From Acanthacorydalis orientalis (Eukaryota > Arthropoda > Insecta > Megaloptera > Corydalidae), in the NCBI GenBank assembly GCA_034766995.1, contig CM068313.1, forward strand, positions 27,505,825 through 27,569,824: a stretch of 64,000 bases of DNA, written 5' to 3'. Position 1 is the first letter of the stretch. Each line of letters opens with the position of its first letter. The translations under genes and the position numbers were made by a program. The notes beneath the pieces were generated by a model. That model was not told the DNA's origin. It did no database searches and worked only from the letters and a program-made list of their open reading frames with translations. Shown in pieces: positions 25,821 to 38,389 of the stretch.

Positions 25821-26363
25821 GTATTTTTAAGTATGGAGATTATTTTATTTTCAATTAATTTATATCTACGTATTAAATTCATAAAATATTTATATGGCGA
25901 TAAAATGATATATTTCAATATAATAATCTTGAGTTCACTTCATTAACCCAATTAGTATTCATTTACATTTTATAGATATGCTGAACTTACAGGAACTTAA
26001 ATATTTTTTTTATATAAATGTTTATAATTTACTTTTTATTTTTTTAAATATTGAACGTAATTCTAACAGTTCAAAATAATAAAATAGAAAAATATATATT
26101 TTGTTATCAATACTTTTGCATAACAGTTTGTAAATCATTGGTCGTTTTTTTAATGAATCTACAAATATTATAATACTATATTTTTTTAAAAAAAATTGAT
26201 ACTAATTTCATTACAGAAATCGAATTGTAAATTCTTTCAAGGATATCAAATTAGTAGCGAATCTGCAGTCTCTGATATTTCACTACTACATAAAGGATTC
26301 GTACATATTTTTAAAATGAATGATTCAGTACATTTTTAAACCACAGTTTTTCGATAATATTTT

Positions 26364-26365
<2 letters not shown>

Positions 26366-26416
<51 letters not shown>
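26366..26416. repeat. (TA)n microsatellite
   Basis: Perfect, about 51 bp. Confidence 0.95.
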
Positions 26417-26419
<3 letters not shown>

Positions 26420-26689
26420 GGAATAGATAGGGCAGCTTGATAAAATAAATAATTAAGCAATGAAATTAAAATTAAATATGTTTTTGTTGTGAATTTCTAA
26501 ATGAGATATTTAAATATTTTTTATGAAGATTGTAAAAAACGAAAACGCTATAAGACGACAAATATGACGTGGTAAAAATATGATTAACGATTTTCCTTCT
26601 ACTGTTATATTATTAACACGTTCATAAAAGACTCAAGTATACATTATAAACCCATCACTATTAATATTTAATTTATATTACTACACTTT

Positions 26690-27110
26690 TCATTTCTGAA
26701 ATATAGCACCGTTGAGGCAAGAAAAGTTTTACAGAAACGTTCATCATACACTCATACAAAAACCGAATGGTCTGAACGTGGCGATGCTTGTATATATATA
26801 CATGGAGAGTTAATGTTAACTTGCGCCAAATTAACACAATCCTTTGAATACACTCAAGACTCCTAGAGGGTCATATTTCTGAACGTGCCGGGGTGACAAC
26901 CACCCCTAGTGTTTTATTAACATTTATGGCGGCAATTTAAGCCAGTTCCAAGTCCTATAACTTGCATGCTCCGGCGACTAATTGTCCTAAACTGCCGCCA
27001 TAACGCGTGAATTATTAAACCAGTTTTAGAAAACAATGTTTCAGAGGAACCAGTCTACTTAAAACGCTATTCCTCTGTATCTATACATATATTCATACAA
27101 ACGTTACACG
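26690..27110. promoter_or_regulatory. Complex island with an 11-bp inverted repeat and an HNF1-like palindrome
   Basis: TTATGGCGGCA (26924-26934) recurs inverted as TGCCGCCATAA (26993-27003), exact over 11 bp. GTTAATGTTAAC (26809-26820) is a palindrome like an HNF1 site. The block also has gaacgtgccggggtgacaac (26881-) and a ccaccccta run. No TA repeat longer than 10 bp and no long open frame. Among the islands it looks the most constrained. Confidence 0.35.
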
Positions 27111-27897
27111 TATTATTTTATCTAGTTATGTATGCGAATTTATATGAGTGCCATGTGTGTCATATATTTGTGCGTATGTAAGCTTTCTATCAACCCTGGT
27201 ACTATTTTCGTTGTATGACTTTACTGCAGACAAAACCCTCCATTCGGAACAATCTAGTTTCAATTATTTTCCATGTAATTTGCTTCGAATATATATTATT
27301 GTTCTATACACTTTGCAATAATTTTTATGATATCTGCGACTGAAACTTGATAAATGGACTTTCTTAAATAATACTTTCCGTTTTATACGGTTAAGAAATT
27401 TAGCGTAAAAAAATAAATATCTATATTTTAAATACAGTTATTTTCCAAACACCTAACCAACAACAAAAAAATATAGTTACTATAAAAATAATTTTCCAAC
27501 AACAAAAATTAAAAATATAGTTATTATAAAAATAAAATATTCTTTTTAATTACTCGTATTATAGTATAGTTTTTTTTTGAAAGTAAAAGTATTTAAATTA
27601 TTTCATACTGGTTATATTTACGATTAAAAGAAAATGAAAAAATAAATTCTATTGGTAATACGTATGTGTATGAAAAATATATTAATTTATTTTTTATTTA
27701 AATTAATTTCATAAAAGAGTACATTCTTGAAAAAAACTAATTACTAATAACAATTATATTTTTTGAATATCGCAATTACATTTTTTATATCCTTATTAAA
27801 ATTTAAGGTTCACAGCTCCTATTCATAATTAATATTTCTATCTCTAAAGGAATGACTATTTAAATTACAATTTATTAAAATATTATAAGGTTTTTAT

Positions 27898-27952
27898 TAT
27901 ATTCATGTAAATATGGGATAATGACAATACAGCTATTATCTGTTCATACAAA

Positions 27953-28032
<80 letters not shown>

Positions 28033-28103
28033 GTATGTATGTATGTTTTTTATATGGACAGATAATAACTAGACTGTCATTATCCCATATTTACATGAAT
28101 ATA
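27898..28103. repeat. 206-bp foldback with a (TA)n loop
   Basis: The left arm (27898-27953) and the reverse complement of the right arm (28048-28103) match at about 50 of 56 positions. The outer 29 bases are identical (tatattcatgtaaatatggg and onward). The loop is a 70-bp (TA)n tract with a GTACGTATG tail. A second TA tract follows the right arm. Not related to the MITE at 16175 by visible sequence. It could be a foldback/MITE-type element or a local inverted duplication. Confidence 0.7.
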
Positions 28104-28106
28104 TAC

Positions 28107-28109
<3 letters not shown>

Positions 28110-28159
<50 letters not shown>
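28110..28159. repeat. (TA)n microsatellite flanking the foldback
   Basis: About 50 bp, starting 6 bp after the right arm. Confidence 0.95.
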
Positions 28160-28162
<3 letters not shown>

Positions 28163-28313
28163 CCCAGTAATTTGTATTGATTGATGAAATGATATATTAA
28201 TATTAGTTAATAAAACGTCTAATATCAAGAAAAAATAATCACAATCGTTTCGTAAATGATATTATCCTACACATATGATTATACGGTTTTATATCAATTG
28301 ATTTTCGTCTTGG

Positions 28314-28315
<2 letters not shown>

Positions 28316-28358
<43 letters not shown>
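28316..28358. repeat. (TA)n microsatellite
   Basis: Perfect, about 43 bp. Confidence 0.95.
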
Positions 28359-28364
<6 letters not shown>

Positions 28365-29271
28365 GTATACAGTCTAAAATATTTCTGTTTCAATAGAACA
28401 AGTAAACATAGTTATTTCGTAGCGTGAAACATTAAATCAGAACATAAATAAAACCTACATCTACATCTCTATTGCAAAAGTGAAATAATTTACAAAATAT
28501 GAATTAAATTTAAATATTGCAATGCTGTGCTCGAGGTAGATGAAACACGAATTTTCTATTATTGTTATATACATTGACCAAAAACATCATATTTATTTAA
28601 ACACAAAACAGTTCCGAGAATATATTTATGCATAAAAAAGTGAATGTTAAACTTATGTACAAGAATCTTACCTAGTAATCTGACTTAAATTTGAATATTG
28701 TCAATAAATAACTTGCGGATAGGTACACCTGATCATGTATTCAGAATTATTTAGCATTACAATGATCATTTTATATACTATCTCAGTCTATAGAAGATAA
28801 ATTAAACACCTACACAATTGTCTTGCACGTTTGTATTATTCTTGAAAATTTTACATTCAATGCAAAGCACATAATTGAGGTACTCCCAACATAATGAATA
28901 TAACGTGTTAAATGTCAATTGATCGTTCTAACGAAAAAACATGGCATGCACCCCATTTACAGATCGAATTTCATGTATAAACTTAAAATTTTTATGTGCT
29001 TGCTTGTAGTTTCGTGATTTAAAAATAAACGAGACATGTTTTTGTGTTCCGATCAAAGAAATATGGTGTTGACACAACTATACTTTTGATCTTAAAAGAT
29101 AACGGTGAAATAATATACTTGTTGAAAACACTTTCAATTCAATTAATATTTTCTTCTTTTTATTACACGTCGATTTTATAACATGGATAATTAAAATAGT
29201 TAAATTCACAACGCTATTCAAAAACTAATGTTCTAGTTGAAAGAATACGCTTTTATATAAATATAAAAGTT
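28359..29271. other. Moderate-complexity stretch without recognisable feature
   Basis: Repeat-free between two TA tracts, with slightly more mixed sequence at 28700-29000. No open frame or structured element supported. Confidence 0.4.
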
Positions 29272-29272
29272 T

Positions 29273-29336
<64 letters not shown>

Positions 29337-29390
29337 TAGATAGATAGGTAGATAGAGAGAGAGAAAGTGAGAGAGAGATAGATAAAGAGA
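29272..29390. repeat. (TA)n to (GATA)/(GA)n compound microsatellite
   Basis: TA to 29334, GATA units to about 29355, then GAGA with breaks. Confidence 0.95.
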
Positions 29391-30780
29391 AAAAATATTC
29401 TTATATTTTATCTAATCGGTAATTAGATTAACGTTATAAGTATTATTCATTAAAAAAATAAAAATTACATTTTTAATATAGCATTTATTGATTATCTTCC
29501 GTAAGAGATTAAATTTACTCTACTTAAAAAACTAAGGAATAGTTTCTTATTTCTAAATAATTAACTAATTAATTTGATGTTTTATTATTAATATTTGTAT
29601 TCTACATAAAACACTGTCAAAAACGTCAAGACAAGTAAAAATTTCCACTTGTAACCAATTACTAAGACGAATATTTGTCAAGCTGCGTCTATTCTTTTTG
29701 TATACATTTTATAAGTGAATATATGTTTCCAGGAGTAGATACTTACAGAATGTAAGAGGAAACTAGCATAGAACGTGTTTGGATATACGACAAAACAATC
29801 TTTTGACACATATTTTTTATTGAATTTAATAAGGGAAATTCTCGGAAAGAATTTCTGCAATCTTTTGTTGAATTTTTATTATTTTGTTTCTATTTATAGT
29901 TGTATTTTTTTTATTTGCAACCTTGAATAAAAAATAATGTAATTTTTTTTTATATGTAATCAAATGTTACTTGAATTCAATGTATTATTTGATGACACAT
30001 AAAATGATGTTATGAAAATATAAAATCATAAATATTAATGTTTTTTTTTTAAATTGTCAACTTTATTAAAATGAAATTAAGGTAAAATAAATAAATAAAC
30101 TATATTTTTACATGTTTTATACTTAATTTTAAAAATCTGTTAAAAAGAAGATGTTGATTGATTTTTAGCAAATAAAATTTTAATTAATGAATTATAAACA
30201 CGAAACTACTTGTGATATCATTAAACTTTGATTAAATAACATAAAGTATCTTGAATACATATTAGATATCAGATACGAGGATATTTCATGTACATGAATT
30301 GAAATAAGATGAGCATTGTGAATAATTTACGTTACATAACATATTTGAATTTGGGAAAATAAATGTATATTAACAACAAATAAAAATTTAAACTTATTTA
30401 CATGAAATTTAGAAAGTTAAACTTTTTTTAATTACAAAATATTCTTTATACTTCTATTTTAAAAGTACATGAAGATATGTTTATTCGTAATGACTTTTTT
30501 TTAGCAAAAAAGATTAGGTAGAGATAATGAATGGTACTAGTTTTATTAAAATTATAACAAATTTAAAGTCGAAATATAATATAAAAGCGCAATGTTTACT
30601 TTTTGATCCCGAATATTATTACACTAAAAAAATACATTTTTCAACAACCTCAGCTTAAAAAGCAAATTTTATACAACGTTTGTTTACCATAATAAATAAG
30701 GTAAGTTATTTTCAGCTCATATGTATCTTTAAAAACATCCGGCTTTTAGAAGCAGAAGAGATGAAAGCTTGCGGCTAATT
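29391..30780. other. AT-rich stretch without recognisable feature
   Basis: About 1.4 kb without a TA tract. The only frame (29678-29860, minus) is short and unrecognised. Confidence 0.45.
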
Positions 30781-30823
30781 TATTGCTGTATATTACAAAA
30801 AAAACAATGCTTAACTGTGTATA

Positions 30824-30841
30824 CACACACACTTACCTACT

Positions 30842-30882
<41 letters not shown>
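30824..30882. repeat. (CA)/(TTAC)/(TA)n microsatellite
   Basis: ACACACACAC, two ACTTACCT-like units, then 36 bp TA. Confidence 0.95.
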
Positions 30883-30884
<2 letters not shown>

Positions 30885-31009
30885 TCGTGTATCTACAATA
30901 AAAGATCTATGAAGTATTCTTTTTTGTTCAAAGTTAAAAAAACAAATAATGATACATCACGTAACATTTACCAGTAATAAAACCAGTTAAAAAATATTTG
31001 TTATTCTGT

Positions 31010-31530
31010 AACTACAATATGCCCTTTCAAAATGTCACATTGTTCAATATACAATTGTATAACATTTATTGCATCAACATTTTGCGGCGATTTCCCCCAA
31101 ATATATATATATATATATACAAAATAAAATCGTTGACACTAAATTGAGTTCCTATAAAAACAGGAATGCAGAGGTTATAGATGTATATTACGTATGTCGT
31201 GTGATGCTTTTTTCCACCCCTAAACATTGCCCATTTCCAGCGGAGGGCTGTGTACTTTTATATATTAAACGTAAGGGGCTGCACATTTCCGTATAGAATC
31301 ATAAATAACGGGCATTACAATACGAACGCGGTAGCTTCGATTTCGCTACTATATCGCATTCTTATTCCGCCCACTTCGGAACGAGTCTTAACATCGCTTA
31401 TAGAGTTCTCCCTTTTATATATGTATTTTTTTTTGTTTGATACACACAGAATATTATGCCACAAGCTCGCAACTTTTCTGTTTGTGAGCACCGGATGTTT
31501 TTTTCAAGATATATGTGGATTTCAATATAA
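31010..31530. promoter_or_regulatory. GC-elevated island with overlapping short open frames
   Basis: Mixed sequence with CpGs (gcggcgatttccccc near 31084; gaacgcggtagcttcg near 31324; ccgcccacttcggaacg near 31368). Two + strand frames (31069-31296, 31250-31534) overlap in different phases, and neither translation resembles a known protein. A 20-bp TA run sits at 31101-31120. Confidence 0.25.
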
Positions 31531-31626
31531 GTAACTGTATTTATTTCGTTAAATAGAATTGAGATAATGAAGACATCTTTTTTGTCAGTTTATGATTCAA
31601 TTAAATCAATATTACTTTTTAATCTT

Positions 31627-31635
31627 TATATACAT

Positions 31636-31673
<38 letters not shown>
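31627..31673. repeat. (TACA)/(TA)n microsatellite
   Basis: About 47 bp. Confidence 0.95.
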
Positions 31674-31789
31674 GAATATAAATAGTAATTGAAAAGTTTC
31701 AAGGAAAAAAATATCTTTTAATTGAAAACTTATAAGCAAGAGACTTATTATAAAATGTTCATTATCTCCGAAATTTTATTTTCCTTTGT

Positions 31790-31838
31790 ACAAAAGATTT
31801 CTCATCTTCATTAAATTGATGAAGATAAGATTTTTTGT
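31790..31838. repeat. Imperfect hairpin
   Basis: The left arm acaaaagatttctcatcttc (31790-) pairs with the right arm gatgaagataagattttttg (31818-) across a short AT loop, with a one-base bulge and one mismatch. Function unknown. Confidence 0.4.
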
Positions 31839-32603
31839 AATGGGTATCTTTACAAATGAACATTGTTTCAGATTAATGTTTGTGTTAGTCATTGCAATAG
31901 TCAAATACGACCGGAATACAAATATATTACGGATTTAAATTCTTTTAAGGATATATTAAATATTTTTTATTATGTATTAACGATATTCAATATTAAATGT
32001 ATAACAGAAAAAAATATTTCGTAACAATCCAATGCAAGAAATGTTTAATTCTGTTTTATATTTTATTTATGAATGTTAAAATTGTTAAATAGTAAATAGA
32101 AAAGTTACATAAATTAACATAATTTTGTTTCACATATATAGCTCTAATCATAACTGAGATTACTAATGGATGTGTTAAAAGCAATAAATCAATTCGGTTT
32201 GACATCAAAATTACACTTAATATTATTTTTTAACTCAGAATTTTATATTTACTATTGATTTTTTTTTAATTATAATTATGAATATTATTTTATAAGGCAA
32301 TATAATGTTATTCTATAGAAGAAATTTATTAAATCATAGGAGAGAGGAAACTGAGACGAATGTAAAGAAAATTACTCTAAAATATACTTGGTAGTATATG
32401 AAGCGAAAAATTAGGACAATTACCATGCATAGAGAGGGTTATAAAATATGTTCATATTGAAACTACTTACATTATGAAACGAACTTTCGAGAATTTCTCT
32501 AAAATTGAATAAATAAGTATTATACTTTGTTTCATGACATATTTTATGTACTACTTCATCCACGAAGTTGGAAAATATTTTTTGAGTATCATCTTAATAC
32601 ACA

Positions 32604-32606
<3 letters not shown>

Positions 32607-32641
<35 letters not shown>
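32607..32641. repeat. (TA)n microsatellite
   Basis: About 35 bp. Confidence 0.95.
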
Positions 32642-32646
<5 letters not shown>

Positions 32647-32799
32647 TAATAATCTTTTATAGACGTTCTTTTTACGCATATTACTATTACTTTTTCAACG
32701 ATTTGTTTTTAGATTGTTAATTTTCTTCATATGATAATGTGTCCATTTATTATAATTATCATATAATAAGTATAATAAATTGCAATAATTGTAAAAAAT

Positions 32800-32827
32800 A
32801 TACATACATATATATATATATATATAT
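32800..32827. repeat. (TACA)/(TA)n next to the partial MITE
   Basis: About 28 bp ending exactly where the MITE copy begins. Confidence 0.95.
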
Positions 32828-32970
32828 GGTAATTCAATTTAGGCTTCTACATGAAAGTATTAAAAAGGGGCTCAAGGGTTAAAAAAGTTATGTTATTCTT
32901 TATTTAGTATTTTGGTTCAATTCAATACTAAAATGCAATTGAACTAAATTACTAAATTAAAAACCATTAA
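32828..32970. mobile_element. Partial second copy of the palindromic MITE-like element
   Basis: The segment begins ggtaattcaatttaggcttc directly after a (TA)n tract and closely matches the reverse complement of the right arm of the copy at 16175-16380. Shared parts include tacatg, agtattaaaa, a gggct/gggcg tract, caagggttaa, gttattct and tttagtatttt. It continues past the centre (ttgaactaaa near 32939) and then loses similarity at about 32965, so most of the second arm and its terminal repeat are missing or diverged. Confidence 0.65.
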
Positions 32971-33243
32971 ATTTTAAATCTTCTGATTGCATACTATTCT
33001 AACTTTTGTATAGCAAAGTTTTTTATTAAATATTTACAAATAATAGAAACATAACTACTAAAGAGATGAGAATGTCAATAACATTGTATTATTTACATTA
33101 TTTGGTACATAAAAACAAATAATATATTATTGCAATGCAGATTAGCCCATAATTCATTTATACATTTGTATATTTCAGTTTTGTTACATATTGCCTTTGT
33201 GGAAATAAAATTTATGAGAGAGATTTAATGACAGAACGTTTTC

Positions 33244-33246
<3 letters not shown>

Positions 33247-33302
<56 letters not shown>

Positions 33303-33305
33303 TAT
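33247..33305. repeat. (TA)n microsatellite
   Basis: About 52 bp then TAAATATA. Confidence 0.95.
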
Positions 33306-33539
33306 ACTTCAATATATGTGCAAGTTGAAAAAAATCGATTCGAATATCGAAGTGCATTTTGTTTTTAGTTACGCAATTGTTCAAATCTTAAATACAATTA
33401 TTATAATAATAATGCGCTTTCTTATAGAAAATCAGTTCAATGACATTTTTTTGCGAAACAGAACTAAATTTTATGATTTCATATTTTCCGTTTTTGTTAA
33501 GAAAGAAAATATAATAGATATTGGTTTCAATTTGTAAAA

Positions 33540-34119
33540 ACAAATGTTAATATATTTATATATTCCCGTAAAAGTTTAATTTGTTATTAACGAAAAACAT
33601 TCTTTTACCAAACATGTTTTGTAAATATAATTATTTACTTGTCAAATGTTTACTACAAAAGAGATATAAACTGAACAGTTACGAGAAAATTATTAAATCA
33701 GGAACATTTATTTATTGACACGTCAGTAATTTAAAATTTTAAATGTTGCATTATTGTCTATTACATTTTTTTGAATAACTTTCAAGTGAAGTATGTATTT
33801 TAAATGTAGCATAAATGTAATACTTAATTATAAATTAATTCATTAATAATTTCTTATCATAAACTTTCTCGTAAAGATTATTTATGAAATTATTTATGCG
33901 AAACTGAATCCAATCATAAGTTCATAAATAATATATAAAATAGATACAGTTTTTTCAAGATGATTTTTTTAATTTTCATATATGTTATGATGAACGTTGA
34001 TTTAATCGTTTGTTTTTTTATTTTGTATATAAATGAAAAAAACTTTTACTGACACTTCCAGTATTTAGTAAGATATTAATACATAATCATTGAAAAGAAA
34101 AGAAACATTGTTATTCGTC
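33540..34119. other. AT-rich stretch without recognisable feature
   Basis: Closed frames, no repeats, no GC-elevated patch. Confidence 0.45.
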
Positions 34120-34580
34120 TAAGATACAATAGATGTTGGTAGACATATTGCGTAAATGTTTCAATACAAAATAAATAATTATCTTACCTTTACGATCTTA
34201 CGTGTAAGTCTTCTGTACTTATTCAGTAAAAAGTTTCTGTAAACATGTTTATGTGATGGGTGCAGCTCACGGTCTTCAATCGTTCATGTCACCCAAGCGT
34301 CAATTGTCGACAGGACCACAATAGCACCAATGACACGCTTGGACACCTTTACTCGCGATGGATCTACATCAATGTCACGGACTGCATCCATTCTGCACTA
34401 AAGTTGTTTGCCTGTAAGAATGATCTTGTGTTAATCTGGTCTCGTTTCTAGGTTATTTTGTGTGACAACTGTAGTTGATATAGATTGGGGTTGTACATTG
34501 TTATGTTAGTAAGATTGAATTTCAGTAGAATTTATTCAGTTGTGTGTCAGTGTTGACGTTAAGAATGTTTTTGTTACTTT
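34120..34580. promoter_or_regulatory. Mixed-complexity island
   Basis: The core at 34255-34450 is GC-elevated (agctcacggtcttcaatcg; gcgtcaattgtcgacagg) and carries a 63-codon frame (34260-34451) that begins at a non-ATG codon and is unrecognised. A TCAGT near 34547 has no DPE at the required spacing. Likely non-coding. Confidence 0.22.
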
Positions 34581-35127
34581 TTTTGCTCGGTATAGCATAA
34601 AAAAAGTATCTGTCAATTTTATTATAATTTACATCTTCATTTATTAACGAACTATAACGTTCTCTGTTGATAACAAGCCGAATAAATGTTCAACTTACTT
34701 TTTTCCATTCAACTTAATTCTAATATTGACATATAAAACTTTTTCAACGTATAGCATTATAAAATATTTAAACTTTTTTCAATCTTTATACAATATTGTA
34801 TTTATTGTTGTGTAAATATAACTTTCTAAGAAATATTTAATAATGGCTCACTTCTAATCCAAACACATTTTTTGTAATGAATGTAAGATAAGTTTATTAC
34901 AAAAACCAATTTAAAAGAATAAACAATTTTCTGTAATTCTGAAAAAAAATATTTTGAAAATATATTAATGAATTTAGTGTAGAAATAACTTCAGTTGAAA
35001 ACGAGAATAATAATTGAAAATCAAACATTCAATTTTAATTATATAATAGCTAATATAATGGTAGCAAAATAAATTCCTAATTAATTAATCCATATGTTTT
35101 CCTTTTGTTATTTGGTGTGATATTTAT

Positions 35128-35154
35128 TATATATATATATAGGAGAGAGAGAGA
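35128..35154. repeat. (TA)n to (GA)n
   Basis: Short compound tract. Confidence 0.9.
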
Positions 35155-35389
35155 TAAAAGATAGATAAACAGGCAGATAAATAAATGGGAAGATAGTGTT
35201 ATTTAAATTTTATTTTTTTAGAATCTATCACTACAATTGGAAGTTTTTATCAAAAAAATATCTATAAACATTTTTTTAATAAAAGCTGTAACGTAATCAC
35301 GTTTTTTCAATTTAATAATTTCTAATTATGGATAATAAAAATATTAAAACTTGTATAAATATACGTTAAAAAGAGTAATCAAATATTAA

Positions 35390-36060
35390 CGATGGAAAAC
35401 GGTTTATTTCATCGGGGATTAAAATAAATTGAACGTGGGTCACTTCATGCCAGGCCATCTGCATGATCCATCCATCTGTTTCAATAAGTTTCATATGTAT
35501 GGACATGCGCGTGGATATATATATATATATATACATATGAACATTCTTTATATGATTACATACACAACATACAGACAATGAAAAGTGTTTTGCATTCGCA
35601 CGACTTGAAATATGATACAAAACAGCGGCAGGTAATATGCGAGAGGGTTATTACGCATCGTTTATACACCCATTCATCATGGATTTTCGACGCCTTTCAA
35701 AATATAAGCTTATTAGTTAGTTTTCGCGAAGGTTGTTTTATTTATGGCTACATTTGTGGTGTTGTTACTGTATACATCTATGTGTAAGGTATTGTGTATA
35801 TATGTACAAGTACATAATATTATTTCACACAAGCGCAAGCTAGCCGCTATATCTGAAAATGGCTTGCCTGCTCACTTTGTGGCTCTTCGACCACTCTCTT
35901 ACGAAGAACATGCGAATGCAATGAAAATTAAATATCGGCGAGACGTGAGGATATACGCTATTATAAATTACGATTGGGGTAGCGTTTTGACATTTTATGC
36001 TTATATATTTTTCTGTGTTGCTTTCAAGAGTAGATTATATGTGTAATTTATGAATAATGC
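35390..36060. promoter_or_regulatory. Long mixed-complexity island with overlapping open frames
   Basis: About 670 bp, interrupted only by a 25-bp TA run at 35514-35538. A + strand frame from ATG 35744 runs 100 codons to 36046 and overlaps another frame at 35578-35787. The first has a hydrophobic start and end and a basic middle but no motif I recognise. No splice sites convincingly delimit it. It could be a small unrecognised gene, or a conserved non-coding element. Confidence 0.25.
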
Positions 36061-36535
36061 GCAACGATTCATTTCTTTTTGACTTTATCGTCATTGGATT
36101 TACAAATATGATATCATAATAATAGTGGCTTCAGTATATTTTAATTATGTCATCAGATTATACCGTATATTTGCACTGATTGTGTTTGTAATTAAATATA
36201 GTATCATCGCTTAAAGTTATACATTAAATGTAAAGCCATAATAATATTTAAACATTCATTTTGATTACTAAATTTTAACCATTGTATTACTAAAAGTACG
36301 CATATCAGTTATACTTTATTAACCAAAGAAATAATTATTTCGTTCTGTATTTTAATTTCATATCAGCCTTTTTAGTCATTGGCTCATTTTAAATAAAATA
36401 AATATTTACTGAACTTAAATGTTTTTATTTTTTCAGTGATTTAGTTTTTTAATATTCAATTTTCAAATTAGTAAAATATCTTCCTCTCAAAAATCATATT
36501 AAAATGTTCATTTTTATTGCAAATCAGGATTAATT

Positions 36536-36539
<4 letters not shown>

Positions 36540-36568
<29 letters not shown>
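36540..36568. repeat. (TA)n microsatellite
   Basis: About 29 bp. Confidence 0.95.
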
Positions 36569-36573
<5 letters not shown>

Positions 36574-37131
36574 TTACTCTAAATGGAGTAGAAAAAACTG
36601 CTCTCTCGTTTAAAAGAAATTAAATAAAAATTATTTATTGGCTTATAAGATTGATATACGTTTCCCTGATATTGGAATTACAAGTTAATATATTTTAAAA
36701 AAATATATTAATTTGTCTCCTAAATGGTTCATATATTTAACTCCACCCACAAAATTTATAATGATTATTCGATAAACAAAATATTCGACTAACCATTAAA
36801 TATGTACTTCGAGACTCATTTTAAAAACATTCTCTAAATAATTTTTCAATTAATACCTGAAGTTTTTTTGCCGTATCTTCGCCATCTTAAACTGCTATAT
36901 TTAAAATATAATTATTTCTTAAAGAAACTGGCTTTTATAGCTTATATATTATTTTTTTTATATAGTAATGTTGCGGGTTAATTTATTGTGACAAAATATC
37001 TAGATTAAGTTAACTGAAAGGAAAATAATTCAAAAATTATCTTATATTATTCATTTATATATTAATATAAAATTATTAGGTGTTACATTTTGAAATGAAC
37101 TAGAAATAAATGTAGCCTTTAGTACTAAATA

Positions 37132-37134
<3 letters not shown>

Positions 37135-37182
<48 letters not shown>
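37135..37182. repeat. (TA)n microsatellite
   Basis: Perfect, about 48 bp. Confidence 0.95.
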
Positions 37183-37187
<5 letters not shown>

Positions 37188-37369
37188 ATGTACTAAATTA
37201 CTTTTTGAATAAAATTTAATAAAAGAAAAGAATACTTATTTATAAGTAATATTTAATAATTCAAAATAAATTATATTTTTCAAAATACGTTCAAATATGC
37301 GAAATAAACCTTTCTATGTATGGTACAAATTGCATTATAGAGACGATACTAATTTTTCACATAACACAT

Positions 37370-37750
37370 GGAGTAATTTTTCACTCGATCTATTTTTACC
37401 TGTTCAATAATCAACGCGTTTCACGTTTCAAACCATCTTAAAATAGTCTTAAAAATTATGTTCCCTTCATACGATTATTCACACTATACAATACGACACA
37501 CTGCATTTTGCTTACCTGTCTACTCGCCTGTCTTTACGCGTGAATATCATAGGATTTTAGATATATTCCACAATAACTTGTCATCTTAGTCGTTCTTTAT
37601 TTCGACGAAATAATCCGTAAGTTCAATCCCTAATAACAATTTCATCTCGAAAACCAGTTTCCTAGTTCTTGTACTAAATCTACGTACAGTAGTGTTTCGG
37701 TCGATCTACTTTCAAGGTACGTGAATTTAGCACTACCCACTTTTTAAGTA
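37370..37750. other. Mixed-complexity island
   Basis: A repeat-free stretch of moderate GC with scattered CpGs (caacgcgtttcacg near 37412; ctttacgcgtg near 37532; gtttcggtcgatc near 37694). All frames are closed. Candidate regulatory DNA by composition only. Confidence 0.22.
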
Positions 37751-38200
37751 TCGTACATTTATTTCTACACTTATGATACATTTTTATGATTTTTTTCTTA
37801 AAAAGATAAGGTGATTATATATACAAATTTTTAATTTATTTTTTGTAAAGGAATCAAAAAAAAATATTAAGGAAACAATAATAAAATATATTTTTCTTCT
37901 TTTCAGTATGTTTATCTATATCAGAGCTTTACATACAATTAGTGTCACTTAAAATACCGTAAAAATGTATATAATTACTATACATGGATTTAATTCATTT
38001 ATTATGAAGTTTTTGGTTTTTTTTATATAAGAAATGCTTTTTTTAGTAGTTTATAATACAATTATATATAGAACGAAAATATTGTTTATATTTTTTATTA
38101 TTTATAAATAATCAATTTTCGAACAGAACAATGAATTTAAATTGCAAATAATTATTTACAGAAAAATTATGAGCTGCTTTGTTTTATAATTATACAAAAT

Positions 38201-38203
38201 GTG

Positions 38204-38261
<58 letters not shown>

Positions 38262-38262
38262 T
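38201..38262. repeat. (TG)/(TA)n microsatellite
   Basis: GTGTATGTAT then about 46 bp TA and a TACATATATG end. Confidence 0.95.
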
Positions 38263-38389
38263 GCTTTCTAAATGTAAAAAATAAAATTTCTATATTTTTA
38301 TTTTAATATATTATCGACCATTTCAAAAGATTAAATTTTGTAATGATATAACATTTTACTGAAATTGACGTACGTTTAATATTAAGAGA

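Noticed and set aside
34545..34580. TCAGT near 34547 as an initiator
   Set aside because: The +28 to +32 bases do not fit the DPE and no coding exon follows.
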